From Jacaranda mimosifolia (Eukaryota > Streptophyta > Magnoliopsida > Lamiales > Bignoniaceae): 64,000 bases of DNA. Both the position numbers and the translations under genes were made by a program. The notes beneath the pieces were generated by a model that had not been told where the DNA came from, did not search any database, and was given only the letters and a program-made list of their open reading frames with translations. Positions 24,093-37,254 of this stretch are shown in pieces. The stretch lies in assembly GCA_018894105.1 (NCBI GenBank), contig CM032117.1, positions 31,228,501 through 31,292,500 on the forward strand, in the 5' to 3' direction. The stretch's first letter is position 1. Each line of letters begins with the position of its first letter.

Positions 24093-26081
24093 CTCTAGTT
24101 GCAACACCAATTTGTGCAGACAATACCAAGATGATAAAATAGATTTTTATTGTTGAGCAAGTAAATAGATAGTGGTATGATGAGTCTCAATAGGAGGTTG
24201 AATTCAACTTAGTTGGAGGCATGAAGGTCGGACCTACAATTATAAGAAGTAAGTAAGACTTGCCAAGGAGGCCTCCAACTAAAACCTTATGATGCTTAAG
24301 TCAATTTAACGTAAGAGGAAAAGATTAAATATGCAGTCATGTAAATGGGGATTTTGTTATTGGCTCCTTGCCGTGTCTTGGCGAGCTCTTCTTTTCATAA
24401 GGGCATATTGGGCCATTTCTAAAAGAGGCAATCTTGTGCTCCACCTTGGCTATGAGGGTGATCATTATCATCCTACAATCTGACAAATTTAATATTGAGA
24501 GAAAGTAGTACAGTCGGCTATTAATATAAGAAAGAAAGAGAATGTATTGCCAAGCTACCAGCATCGAATACAACCGCCCTATAGTAAGCTGAGTATTCAG
24601 GACCTCCCTGGTCGATCTCAACCCAGTCATACCATGGCAACACCTTTGGTCTCGTGTCATGGGCATGAGGACTAATCACATTATCTTCGCTAATGGGGTT
24701 CGATGAGGTCAAAAAAGTAGCATCGGGGCCCAGGGTTGACAAATCACCCTTATCCAATAAAAAGAAAAAAGCTTTGACTTAGTTTTAAAGGGATAAAAAA
24801 ACTTCGAAAACAACACTCCCACAAATGCAAAACACAAAGAATAAGAAATGGCAGCAAAAATTGAAAAACCCTGAGTAGATTTATGATGAGTTATTATGGG
24901 TAGTAGACTGATTGTTGGAACAATTTTTTTTTTTTCAAATATTAAGAACTTCAATTATACCATATATCCCTTTTTGAGACATACAGTTAGCTATGAAATA
25001 ATAGAAGTGGAGGATACTAATGTAGATTGGGTAATTGGGTCAAAACAAATAATAAACATAATACGCAATTAGGTATTAATAGGGCTCAACCCAATTACAT
25101 TTAATGTGGATTAGATAGGTAGACCGATTAAAATAACTAGACAAATAGGTTAGGGGCTAAATTCATAAATCTTTTGGTTGGATTATTAGAGAAAAGCAAA
25201 CCCTAAACAAACCTAACTTAGAAGGTCATGCAGGCAAGTAGATAAATTGTAAAGAGCATCATGGCTTCAAACTTTAGTAAGACACACCAAGGACCAATGA
25301 GAGGCAAGGTGCTATCCACCTAGTAGCAAGATGCCACGTCACATGCAATTTATATAAATAGGTTGAACTGAGATAAAATATGTTGTATTCATATAAAAGA
25401 AAACTACTTTTACTCTATTTTATTCTCTGTGCAATATTTTTTTATCAATATTTTCACCTGATCGTTGGAGGATTTTTTGCCATACAATTCAGCAACCCTA
25501 ACCATTTTTTGTATATCAAGATCCAGTGCAAATAGGTTTGGTCCGACAGTGAAAGTCAAGATAAGGAGAAAAGTTCAAATTCCATTACACTTCAACACAA
25601 ATAATTTTTGAAGTGTGGACCTTCATCAAAAATGTTAAATGATTTGCAAAAGCAAGACACCACAACAAAGATGGCTAAGTTCCGACGTATTTTGCGACTA
25701 TAAATTACCAAAGCGAATGACACATTCCTCAAGTTCTAAGTTCTTTGGAGCATAAGCACGTAGCATGACTATCAACACTAAAAAAATTCTTGAACTCAAA
25801 AAACCCCCATTAAAGTAAACGAACTCAACCTTACCGCAGCGGCCAGACGCAGAGACGCCCAATTTGTAAGCATCCCATAATAAAAGATAACAAGTTATCT
25901 TGAAAATTTTACTGGCCATGAAGGCAATCTTACAAGCTTTGAAACACCTCTAGGTACTTCGAAAAATATAAAACTCCATAACAATCTTGAAGTATCTTTG
26001 AGATGAAAAGCTCCCTAAAAGTTCTAAGTCCTGTACGGGACGCGAAGAGAGATATGGTTTGACTTTGCTGTGACACATAAG
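24093..26081. other. Unclassified region upstream of the gypsy fragment
   Basis: The leader and LTR of the minus gypsy fragment would be expected just right of 24092. A degenerate primer-binding site may lie near 24120-24135, but no LTR boundary is visible. Farther right is an AT-rich stretch with a TATATAAATA (25351-25360, +) followed by T-rich sequence, which resembles the promoter part of an unidentified LTR. Short ORFs at 24337-24954 and 25698-25919 show no recognisable motif. Confidence 0.35.
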
Positions 26082-27734
26082 TATAACTAAGTGTAGCACT
26101 AGAATCCATAATAAACTCAATACAAAACTAAATAAAACTAGGCTAAACATATCCACAGGGATCTCAACATGCGTATAATTCAGATTTGGTTGAGGAAATA
26201 CCTTGATGAAACCAAAAATCAAGGGAGAAGAAAGAACACTCTTCAACACCTGAAGTTGTCTCTTCACTAGCGCAGCAGGAACATGTCCAGATTTCCCGAA
26301 GCTAAACTTCTTATTTTGAGCTGAGATTTTTACAAGAATCTCTCAACACCTTGAAGATAATACAGTAAAAAAATCAACCTGATCAGAACACTCTAAGGTT
26401 GCTAGAAAATTATCCTTCATTCAAAATCAACCTGATCATTTAATTAATTATCCTTTGACTTAACTCTCAAGTCAAAGTGCTCAACTCTTTAAGCTAGTCA
26501 AAATTAATTTAATTATTATATTAATTTGACCAATTGATAGTCATGTGACACCAATTAATTGGTCTTAATTTAACTCTCAAATTAATTTGACCAATTTAAT
26601 ATTTAAATTGATCAAGCCAAAATAACACCAATTTTCACCCCTTCTCAATTCGGTTATGGAATTAATTTTCTATCTCTTAGGAATTGCAATTGGCATTTCT
26701 GTGTAACCTATTAGGTTCTACCATTCATTAGCCATAGGTTCACAACTATTGTGACTTATGGAATATCAAATGTTCACATTAGTTTAAACTCATTTAAACT
26801 AAGCAACACAATTCAATTAATCTCATTAATTGAATAGTACCAAATCTCCATGGTCGGTGTCCAACCTCAAGCCCATAAGCTTAATTAATTGGCTAAACTG
26901 AATGCTCTTGGAGAACTATTCTAGCACTATGCATACCATGAAAATACTATCGTTCCGCCTTTTATCTGTATAAAAGAGGCCTAGGACAAGATACTTGTCG
27001 GCTCCCTTTGTGACCTCATTTTTGGAAAACTTTTTTCCAAATTGTCACACCACCTTGCGCAAGGATTTCTTAAAATTGATCATTATAGAATACATAAGAG
27101 ATGTGCTCGTCCTACACAATGATGAGGAGTCAGATCCCATCTTGGATTTCACAAACCTCCATGTCTAAGTAGCTCATGCTCAATCACCACCGGAACGCCG
27201 CCAAAAGTGGCCAAGGAGGAGTCAAAGCATGAGGACCTAAACATAAGGCTACCATGGGTCCTCAATTCAAAGGACTAATTATATGCACTAACGTAAGCTG
27301 GAGAACTTGCCACTATAGCTATCTAGTGGATTCCCCGGGCGGATCTTCAATGATCTTGTTCTCTAACAAACACCCACTAACATGCACCCATATCTTATAT
27401 GGCATTGCTCATGGAACGGAAAAATATCCAACTCTTAGATTTATGCATCATTAGTGCAAGTCTATCCGAATCTTGAATGCCCTATCTCATAAGATCCTAC
27501 AACTTGGAAGATTTAAGATCACGACCGTGTAAAACTTATTACATGATCACCACCTAGTACATGACCAAGTCCCGTAGTCATGTCTGATCTAAGGACTTGA
27601 ACCAAATACTAGTGAAGTAAACATAAGCATAAGATGAAGATGGCCATTTTATTAAATATCATTCAATCAAAATTGTCTTACAAGGGATAGTTTACATGGC
27701 CAATCTAATTGGCTTGCACGACACTATTCCAACA
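26082..27734 (-). repeat. 3' LTR of element C with an internal deletion
   Basis: It ends in ATTCCAACA at 27734 and begins near TATAACTAAGTG at 26082. Compared with the C 5' LTR, it lacks about 0.5 kb around 26415-26440, a deletion that removes the TATA box and palindrome. The flanking LTR sequence is otherwise collinear. Confidence 0.75.
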
Positions 27735-27748
27735 ATCTCTCACTTGCC
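27735..27748 (-). other. Polypurine tract of element C
   Basis: Minus-strand GGCAAGTGAGAGAT directly precedes the LTR start TGTTGG. This is the expected plus-strand priming site. Confidence 0.65.
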
Positions 27749-28029
27749 ATAAAGCCAATGCCCCACAATCTTAAGACCCATCTTCTCAAGATGTCCTTCA
27801 AAGACCTTTTGCGATAGGGGTTTTGTCAGTGGATCTGCTATATTCTTTTTCTAGGCACTCTCTCCACTCGAATGTTACCTCTATCAATGATCTCCTAGAT
27901 CACATGATATCACCTTAAAATGTGCTTGAATTTCTGATGAGATTTTGGCTCTTTGGCTTGCACCATTGACCTGTTGTTTTCACGGAAGACAAGTAGTGGC
28001 TCAGAAATGCTAGGTACTACATTCAACTC

Positions 28030-29302
28030 TTAAATGAAGTTTTTCATCCAAACACCCCCATTTGCAGCTTTCGAAGCCGCAATATATTCTATCTCAGTGG
28101 TAGAATCAATCGTGGTATCTTGTTTGGTACTCTTCCAACTCACCACACCACTATTAAGGAAAAATATGAATCCAAAATTGAATTTTAGGTTATCTACATC
28201 GAATTGGAAACTAGAATTTGAAAACCCCTTGAGTTTTAATTCTCCATTTCTGTATACAAGAAACAAGTCCTTAGTTTTTCTCAAGTACTTAAGGATTGCT
28301 TTCACGGCCATCCAGTGACTATCACCAAGATTGGATTAGAAATAACTCGTAACACTTAGAATGTGTGCCACATTCGGTCTCGTATATCGAACTGCATACA
28401 TTATGCTCCCAATGGTGGAGGCATGAGGTATGTAGGACATCTTTTGTCTCTTATATTCAGTCTTGGAAACCATATACTTGGAGAGATGAATTCCATGTCC
28501 CACAAGGTGGAATCCCCTCTTGAATTATTTCATACTAAACCTCTTTAATATCTTGTCAATGTACGGGGTTTGGGAAAGTCTTAGCGTCCTCTTAGATCTA
28601 TCTCTATAGATACGTATTCCCAATACATAGGACACTTCTCCCAAATCTTTCATGGAGAATTGTGTAGATAATCATGCTTTAGTATACTCTAACATACCTA
28701 CCTCATTCCCAATGGGAAGGATGTTATCGACATAAAGCACAATAAACTGTATGTTACTCCCACTAGCTTTTGTATACACACAAGGTTTATACATATTTTT
28801 GACAAAGCCAAACAATTTGACTATTTTTCAAAACGTATGTTCCAAGATCGAGACGCCTGTTTGAATCCATAATAGATCTCTAGAGTTTGCAAACCTTTTG
28901 CTCATTCCCCTTGGATATAAAATCTTGTGGTTGTTCCATATAGATTTCTTCTTAAATGTTGCCATTAAGGAAAATGGTTTTCATATCCATTTGCCATATC
29001 TCATAGTCACAATATGCAACTATGGCAAGTAAAATCCAAATAAACTTAGGTATTGCAACCGGTGAAAAAGTTTCCTCAAAATCAATACCAGACCTTAGAG
29101 TATAACCTTTTGCCACTAGCCGCGTCTTAAAGGTCATCACCTCTCTATCAACTCCTAGCTTTTGCTTATAGAACAACTTGCAACCAATAGGAATTATTCC
29201 CTCTTGTGGATCTACTGAAGTCCATACTTTGTTGGAATACATAGAGTCCAACATAGACTTCCTCATAAGTCTTCGGATCAATATCCGATTGGCACATCTC
29301 AT
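28030..29302 (-). pseudogene. Copia C reverse transcriptase and RNase H
   Basis: RT N-terminal blocks lie at 29302-28952 (TRLVAKGYTLRSGIDFEETF, then IWQMDMKTIFLNGNI). The catalytic YVDD is altered to YVDN at 28723-28734 (GAC to AAC), which removes a metal-binding aspartate. RNase H and the HWMAVKAILKYLRKT-like segment lie at 28311-28030, with STTEIEYIAASKAANGG near its end. Stops and shifts break the region between. This copy could not polymerise even if its frames were intact. Confidence 0.82.
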
Positions 29303-29373
29303 GAAGTAATCCTAACCTTTCGGTTTTTTTTCTTGATTCAGTCCGACCTTCATAGTGGTTATGTGTTAGGCTC

Positions 29374-30393
29374 TTAATGTTCATTTGTTTCCACCGCTTG
29401 TGGGATTTGTTGATCATCTTGAACTTCATCAAGTTCAATGATAACGCCCTTTCTATCAAATAAAAATTTCTTTTCCAAAAAATGGGTGTTCCTTGAAACA
29501 AACACCTTTTGCTTCAAGGGATCATAAATGTAATAACCCATAGACTCTCTAGGGTATCCTAAAAATTTGCACAAGGTGGATCTACTATCCAACTTGTCTC
29601 CCACTAAATGTCTCACGTAGATAAGAGACCCCCAAACTTTTAGATAATAGTAAGAGGGTGATTTACCAAACCACATCTCATGCGGTGTCTTCAGCACCGA
29701 TTTTGAGGGTACCACATTTAGTAACTTCGCCCCCATTTCTAAGGCATATCCCCAAATAGATATGGGCACATCAAAAAAGCTTATCATGTAATGTACTATG
29801 TCCAACAAGGTATGATTTCTTCTCTCGACTACTCCATTGTGTTGCGATATGCCGAGTGGAGTCCATTAAGAGAGAATCACATTCTCCTTTAGATAACCCA
29901 AGAATTTGGTACTCAAGTATTCGCCACCTCAATCCGATCGAAGAGCTTTAATACTAAGCTCCTTTTTCTTTTCTACCTCACGTCAGTACTCTTTGAACTT
30001 TTCAAAGGCTTCAGACTTGTTCTTTATAAGATAAACATGTCTGAACTGAGTATAATCATCGGTGAAGGTGATGAAGTAAGAATAGCCTCTTCTCGCACTA
30101 ACTCTTAGTAGGCAACAAACATCCGTATGGATTAGATCCAAAGGACTTGTGGATCGCTCCATTTGTTCTACAAAATGAGCCTTTGTCATTTTTCCCTTCA
30201 AACAACATTCACAAGTAGGAAGGTTTTCAATGCCACTAACATTTAGTGCTTTGAGAGCTTCCATTTTGTTCATCCTATTTTTAGAGATATGCCCAAGTTT
30301 TGCATGCCATAGAATGACATCTTCTTGGTTATCTAATTTTCTTTTACTTGATTGAACGTGCATCAATGAAAGTTGGGAATCCAATATGTACAA
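29374..30393 (-). pseudogene. Copia C pre-integrase and integrase
   Basis: 30393-29983 encodes the HHCC pre-integrase domain (LWHAKLGHISKNRMNKMEAL, CECCLKGKMTK) and the start of the integrase core with its first Asp in LIHTDVCCLLRV. The block 29808-29374 encodes the core C-terminal part (VPSKSVLKTPHEMWFGKSPS, then LCKFLGYPRESMGYY), both common in plant copia integrase. A break between the blocks (29982-29809) covers the second Asp and the Glu, which are not cleanly readable. Confidence 0.82.
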
Positions 30394-31247
30394 TCAATTG
30401 TTTAATGTATCTTGTGCAATTAAAGAATCATTCTTTAATGCTTTCAACTTCCCATTAGATGTAGAAAAATCATATCCTTCATTATCCAATTCAGGAATTG
30501 AAATAATATTCTTAACAAGATTAGGTACATAATAACAAGGATCAAGTACAATTTGGGAGTTCCCCAAGTCTAACTTGATTACGCCTTCAACTATGGCTGC
30601 AACTTTTGCTCCATTTCCTAAGCATAGGATCATATCCCTGTTATTGAGACTCCCTCTTCTTTCTAACCCTTGTAACTAATTACAAAAGTGAGAATCACAT
30701 GCGGTATCAAATACCCATGAGGAAGAATTTTTCGTCAAGTGCACTTCAATAAAGTACATACCCTTTTCAAGGGTTGCAAGAAATTCCTTGCAATTTCTTT
30801 TCCAATGTCCTTTTACACCACAATGGAAACAAGTAGCATCAGTTTTAGCCTTTTTATTATTTTCAATTCCCCTTGAACTTTTCAAGGATTGCTCCTCTTT
30901 GAAGGAAAAACTTTTCTTCCCTTTACCACCATTTCTAGCACCCTAAGGGCCCATAGACTTGGAGGGTGAAGCAAGCGTAAGAGGTTTGTCTCCTTCATAC
31001 TCTCATCGGTGGTCACCAACATATCCACCAATTCATTAAACCTTACTTCTTGCATCGACATGTAGAAGTTCATAATGAATTGGTCAAATGAACTAGGCAA
31101 CGATTGAAGGATCAAATCCAAAGAGAGCTCATTGTCCATGACAACGCCTAATTGACCAAGCTTCTTAATAAGACCAATCATTTTAAGCGCGTGTTCATAG
31201 ACGCTAGTGCCCTCATTCATTCTAGATCTAAAGAGCTCCTTACTCAA
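30394..31247 (-). pseudogene. Copia C gag C-terminal half, zinc knuckle and protease
   Basis: 31247-30882 encodes the Gag middle (MNEGTSVYEHALKMIGLIKK, then LILQSLPSSFDQFIMNFYMS). 30885-30676 has an intact CCHC zinc knuckle, CFHCGVKGHWKRNC, and then the protease active-site region WVFDTACDSHFC, where D-T-A is the catalytic triad of this family. 30633-30394 continues the protease (LDPCYYVPNLVKNIISIPEL). Gag residues corresponding to MAKNPL...GVQTRHK of element B are deleted. Confidence 0.82.
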
Positions 31248-31249
31248 AA

Positions 31250-33215
31250 ATCTACAAGAAGCAAAAAAATATTATAAGCATATAATTGAATATTGATATT
31301 AGAAAAAACATGTCCATGGTCTTTCAAGCATGTTTTCTTCTGACTATTTTATCAAATCCTTCACCCCCTAGAAGAATTCAGGAAATCACATTTCCTAGTG
31401 AGAATCAAGACCTTAAGGACTTGTAAGTGGACCTCCGCTTCGAGTGCCATCCATAAACAATCAAAAGATAAGCAACATATGCTAATTGTATCTCATGCAA
31501 CTCTAGATATATTTTGCCTCACTTTTCATATAGACACCCTGCTTTGAGTGCATCTATATTACTAAGTGTTAAGTCAAACCTACAAATTAAACTTGGATTC
31601 GAGACCGCTCCACAACATCCTTTGCTTCAAGTGCCAATGTGTGGGAAGCCTCAAATTATAAGTGCATCGTATGCTAAGTATATGCTCACAGTTGTCCTCC
31701 TAAGTGTGACCCCTACTTCGAGTGCCATCACACAAATTTGGTAGTGTCATCATGGTGTATACTATTAATAGAAGGCATGGATTAATTAAAACTCCTTTTA
31801 ATTTGTATCCATTTTGACTTAATAATTGAGAGCACTTAGACTTCTAAGTGGAGGGACTTTCTTACTTGCAAAGATCTCATCATTTTATCTTCTTATTTAG
31901 GTTTTCTATATCCTAATCATGGATCTCATACATCAAGGGGATATGAAAAGCATAAATAAGTAAATGCACCTAGCATGCTCCTAGGGTGGGACGACCATGA
32001 GCCTAACCAATTAGAGCGATCGGTGCACCATTTAGTTGATTTTAAGTGGATTTATTAAATCTAACTATTACATGAGTGTATCCCATACATTCATGGGTCT
32101 TCATACCTCCAATGGTCTTCTTTGCTCTTTGTAACATTTACATGAGAAAGAAATCCTCACTCCTAGTAATTCTACTCTCATAACATTTACAAGATAGAAA
32201 TTGAGAGGCATACAAGCCCCTATTTAATACAACCATTTTCAACAACTTGAAACAAATAAAATCGATATTAAAGGCTCATGATCATCCCCATTCATTCATC
32301 ATGCATTCAACACTTAAATGAACAATAAATAAATCAAGAATTTGACATTCAATTCCAACAATTAAATGCTAATCGTATTAATAAATAATTGGCCAAGCAA
32401 AAACAAGCATAACATTTATACATCATATTTTTGCTACAATTGGAAATTAACTTTAACACATTTTCAAAGCAATCAAAAAATGTCCAACACAATTTAGAGA
32501 ACTTGCACAACACTTGTGCATCCATGTAGCATGATTTAGTTCATTTTTTGTCACAAAAAGAACACAAAAACTCATAAAAACTCACACAATACCAAAACCA
32601 GCCACTGCTGCCCGGCTTGGGAGCACAGTCGTACAGCAGGTGCACCCCATGTGTGCTTGCTTCTAGGCCAATGCCCGGCTAGGGCTGACAAATTGCCCTA
32701 TTTCAAGGTATGGACCAAATCAACTTGTTTTTGGCTCAATTTTTTGTGCACCAATAATTTTAGGACACCTCCTAAACACTAAATCACACATTGTGGATGA
32801 ATTTCTAGATCTAAAACACTTTTTAAAAATGGAAATTCAAGTGCTTAATCATGCTTTCAAAAACAAGTTTAAGTAAGAATCAAATTTTTCAAAAATTTCC
32901 AATTATCTCCGATCAAATTGAATCCAAAAATGAGCAAAACAACTTAAGGTCAAATTGAACATGCTATATCAACATATAACATCAATCAATGCTAAATCAA
33001 AATTCAACATTAGCAATAATGAATTAAAACATACTCATCACACGAATTAACACTTAAAATACATAATAGCAAGCTTTTAACTCATCAATCAAAGAGCCAC
33101 ATACAGCATCATCCAAACACTCCAATCCATCATATGAATCGAGAATTTGGTGATTTTGATCAATTCATGTGATGAACCAATCATTCAAACAAAATCCAAA
33201 TCTATGCATGAATTA
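31250..33215 (-). other. Untranslated leader of copia element C
   Basis: Collinear with the leaders of elements A and B. At four sites where A or B carry a GTGACCGGATGTATAT-like motif, C instead carries CTTCGAGTGCCAT or a close variant (plus strand near 31437, 31544, 31622 and 31711). No coding sequence is credible. Confidence 0.65.
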
Positions 33216-33227
33216 GACTCCGTACCA
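33216..33227 (-). other. Primer-binding site of element C
   Basis: Minus-strand TGGTACGGAGTC lies two bases from the LTR end, a degraded form of the initiator tRNA-Met complement found in element B. Confidence 0.65.
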
Positions 33228-34084
33228 CTTGTAGGTAAGTGTAGCACTAGGATCCATAATAAATTCAATAAAAACTGGAAAAAAAAAAACTAGGTTACAC
33301 ATATCCACAAGGATCTAAACCTACATATAATTCAGATTTGGTTGAGGAAATACCTTGATGAAATCAAAAATTAAGGGAGAAGAAAGAACACTCTTCAACA
33401 CATGAAGTTGTCTCTTCACTGGCGCAGCAGGAACACATCCAGATTTCCCCAAGCTAAACTCCTTATTTTAAGCTGAGATTTTTACAGGAATCTCTCAATA
33501 CCTTGAAGATAATACAGTTAAAAAAATCAGTCTGATCAGAACACTCTAAGGTTGCTAGAAAATTGCCCAAAGCGGCTGCCAGAAACTGTTTCAGCAAGAG
33601 CAAGAGCAACCCAAGCATTTTGCCTCTAATGTCAAAGTCCACACAGCAATGCAAACACATTTTCTCTACAAACCTAGTTGGAGAAATTTGCAGAAAAATG
33701 TAGCAACAAAGGTTGGGAATTGAGGAGGAAGAAGGAGGGAAGTTGGAGAGAATTTGGAAGATCTAACAATTAGATCTAACAACTAGCAAGTTTGTTGTGT
33801 AGTTTATTGGGAGAAACTTCCACACACTATATTTCTTAGCTTGTGGCAGCCCCCTCCTCTATATCTATATATAGAGGGAGGATGGTGTGATGCCAAGGTG
33901 GCATCACACCTTCCTCAAGGTGGGGGCGCCACCTAAGCAAGTAAGGTGGCAAGATTTAATAGGTTGTATGTGAATTTGAATTTAATTTGGAATCTCCATT
34001 TCATGAATCAATTAAATTCTAATTCAACACCAAATGAACTCTTCATTTGAATTCTCCCTCCAAAATTAATTCTCCAATTTAATA

Positions 34085-35186
34085 GGGTAAATCGCAGAAA
34101 CCACCCCCCCCCCCAATGTATAAGGTCATTTGCACTTTGCCCTCCAACCATTGCAAGTGTGCAAAACGATTACCTAACATTTGCTCAATGTGCTTAAATA
34201 CTCCATGTTCCAACTTTTCGGCGGCGTATTTAAAAGTTGTTGCACTTTGCCCCATGATGTTTTAAAAAATTATTTTTAGCCACCTAAGTACTTTAAAATA
34301 TTACCCTTAGCATTAAATTCATATTTTGGTGGAATAAAGCCAAATATATTGTCAAATACTGTTATCATATATTACTCAACTGTCAATATATTACTAGCTC
34401 AGTCAATTTGAGTTATTTGAAGTCTATAACAATTTAATGGTACAATTTTTTCTAAATTAATGTGTGTAAGATAATTAAAAAAATAATTTTAGAGTTATAC
34501 CAAATGATTGTTATGATGTGCTTATAAATTTGTGTTTATTTATTTAATTAAGAATGTAAGTAGTTTAGGGTTTTAATTTGAATAAAAATATATAAGATAG
34601 ATGACACTAGTTGGATGAAACTGGCAGCAAATAATGTAGATATTAATATAAATTATCTGTCTCATTTAATACTCTATTTAAATTAAAAATATTTCATATC
34701 ATTTGTTAACAAATATGCATAATGTTATATATATATATTGATATAAAATCAATTAGGATATAATTTTAAAATTACTTTTAATCAACTTATTCATATAAAC
34801 TAAGTAAAATATAATTATAAAATTAATTTGTAAATATACAATTACTTAAATTGATTTAACTGTCCATATATTGATAAGTGGCTAGTGCATGATAATATTT
34901 TGTATAAACTATTTCACTTAATTCCACAAAAATAAAATCTAATGATAAAAGTGCTACACTTCAGAATGAATAAGGTGTTAAATGCACATTTTGTTAAAGT
35001 TTAGGAGGTAAAGTGCAACATATCCAAAGTATTCTAGCATCTCCAGTGGAATATTCTGTCAAAAAATGGAATGAGGGGTATTCAAGCACATTTAGTGAAG
35101 GTTGGGTAATCTTTTTGCACATCTGCAATGGTTGAGGGGCAAAGTGCACATGACCTTATACGGTGGTGGTTGTGTGCTATTTACCC
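34085..35186. mobile_element. Non-autonomous Mutator-like element, 1.1 kb
   Basis: Terminal inverted repeats of more than 100 bp: the left end GGGTAAATCGCAG and the reverse complement of the right end GGGTAAATAGCAC share long blocks such as TATAAGGTCAT and CACTTTGCCC. It is flanked by ATTTAATA (34077-34084) and ATTTAATT (35187-35194), an 8-bp near-perfect duplication. The interior is AT-rich with no ORF. Terminal length and duplication size fit Mutator-like MITEs. A poly-C run of about 11 bases sits in the left repeat. Confidence 0.8.
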
Positions 35187-36589
35187 ATTTAATTAAATTA
35201 AACACTTTAATTTAATTAATTATCATTTGACTTAACTCTTAAGTCAAAGTGCTTAACTCTTTAAGCTAGTCAAAATTAATTTAAAACTCTTAAATTAATT
35301 TGATCAATTGATAGTCATGTGACACCAATTAATTAACTCTTAATTAATTGGTCTTAAATTAATTTGACCAATTTAACACTTAAATTGATCAAGCCAAAAT
35401 GACACTACCTTTCGCCCCTTCTCAATTCGGTCATGGGGTGAATTTTCTAACTCTTAGAAAATTCTTCTTCATTCATTAGGAATTGCAATTGGTTTTTGTG
35501 TGTGACCTATTAGGTTCTACCATTCATTGGACATAGGCTCACAACTATTGTGACTTATGAAATATCAAATATTCACACTAGTTTAAATTCCTTCAAACTA
35601 AGCGACTCAATTCAATTAACCTCATTATTTGTAGAGTACCCAATCTCTATAGTTGATGTCCAACCTCAAGCCCATAGAGCCTAACTAATTAGCCGAAATT
35701 AGTGCTCTTGGAGAACTATTCTAGCACTATGTGTACCATGCAAATATGGTCCTTCCGTTTTCTATCTCCATGAAAGAGGCCTAGGACAAGATATTTATCG
35801 GCTCTCTAATAGCCTCGATACTATGCTTCTATTCTCAATGTTCAATTTCCTTTGTGACCTCATCTTTGGAAAGCTCTTTTCCAAATTGCCACATCATCTT
35901 GCGCAAGGATTTCTTGGAACCGATCATTATAGAATACATAGGAGATGTATTTGCCCTTCACAACGACGAGGAGTTGGATCCCATCTTAGATCTCACAAAC
36001 CTCCATGTCTAAGTAGCTCATGCCCAATCACCACTGGAACACCCGCTAAAAGTAGGCAAGGAGAAGTCAAAGCATGTAGACCTAAACACAAGGTTACCAT
36101 GGGTCCTCAGGTTAAATGACTAATTATATGCACTAGTGTAGGCTGGAGAACTTGCCGTTACTGACTTGCCACTACGACTATCTAGTGGATTCTTCGGGCA
36201 AGTCTTCAATGAACTTGTTCTCTAACAAGCACCCACTAATATGCACCCATATCTAATATCACTACAAAAAAATATATTTTTTACTATGGTTAATTAAGTA
36301 TAGTAAATAGTTATTAGGTGTAGTAAAAAATTATTAACTACACTTGTGCTGCACTTTTCTAACCATAGACACTGCGATCAAGGTAAAAGCTTCGCGACAC
36401 TTTTTTAATCTTGGTAATTGACTTTTGCTATGAAATTATCTTCAATAACTACAAATTTAATGTGTGGTAAAAAGCTATTAAATACACCATTATCTTTTAG
36501 TATAGTATATAATAGTTAATTGCCATCCTTTGAAAAGTGTAGTAAATACATAAATTATTTTTCACCACAATTAAATGTAGTAAAAACCA

Positions 36590-36725
36590 ATTAATTTGGG
36601 GAATTTACTCTTTTATTTATATACACACGAACAGTAGGAGCTTATTAGGATTCGAACTCTTGACCATATTCTTATGTGTGTGAAAGTGATGCCACTAGGC
36701 CAATGATCACTTTGTTATTAATTTG
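36590..36725 (-). other. tRNA-derived SINE-like stretch with pol III boxes
   Basis: On the minus strand, TGGCCTAGTGGC (complement of 36691-36702) fits a pol III A box (TRGCNNAGYNGG). Then AGTTCGAATCC (complement of 36648-36658) fits a B box (GGTTCGANNCC). They are 32 bp apart, the usual tRNA/SINE spacing. No cloverleaf fold is apparent, so this is not a tRNA gene. Boundaries are approximate. It could be a SINE inserted in the CACTA element, or a pol III-like motif carried by that family. Confidence 0.55.
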
Positions 36726-37254
36726 AAATCAACTTTTTTTTTAATAATAAAAGTTATTGGAGACGAATATTTATTTTGCCCCTAAATTTGGGGTTTTCTT
36801 AATGTTTTGAGGAACTTTACTAGTTAGCTAAATTAAGTATTTAGTTAATTAATCAAATATTTTTTAATAATAAAAATTAGAGGGATCTTTTTTTTATTTT
36901 GCCTCTACTTTTATTAATTAAAACCATGAGTAGTTAGGAATTTTTTACAGGTTTTATTTATTAATTTATAATTTAATTAATTAATTAATTAATTAATATT
37001 TTAATAATAAAAATTGGAAGCAATTTTTTAATTCACCTTGAATATTATTTATTAAGCATTACTTCCAACATATTTTTCTTCTTTTCTAGTGAAAAAAAAA
37101 ATTGATTTAAAATCTTAATCTTTGCCTTCAAATTTTCACAATGTTCATTGTTTTTACTTCACTAATGGAAAAATATGGTTAATTCATTAACTTTTTGTTG
37201 CAGTTTAAGTAAAATTGTAGTAAATGTACAATATTATTAACCTCATATAAAAAT

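Noticed and set aside
25698..26267. Two minus-strand ORFs of 73 and 105 codons
   Set aside because: No motif. The second runs across the start of the element C LTR, so it cannot be a conserved gene.
36648..36702. A tRNA gene on the minus strand
   Set aside because: A-box and B-box words are present, but I could not build acceptor and anticodon stems around them. A SINE-like origin fits better.
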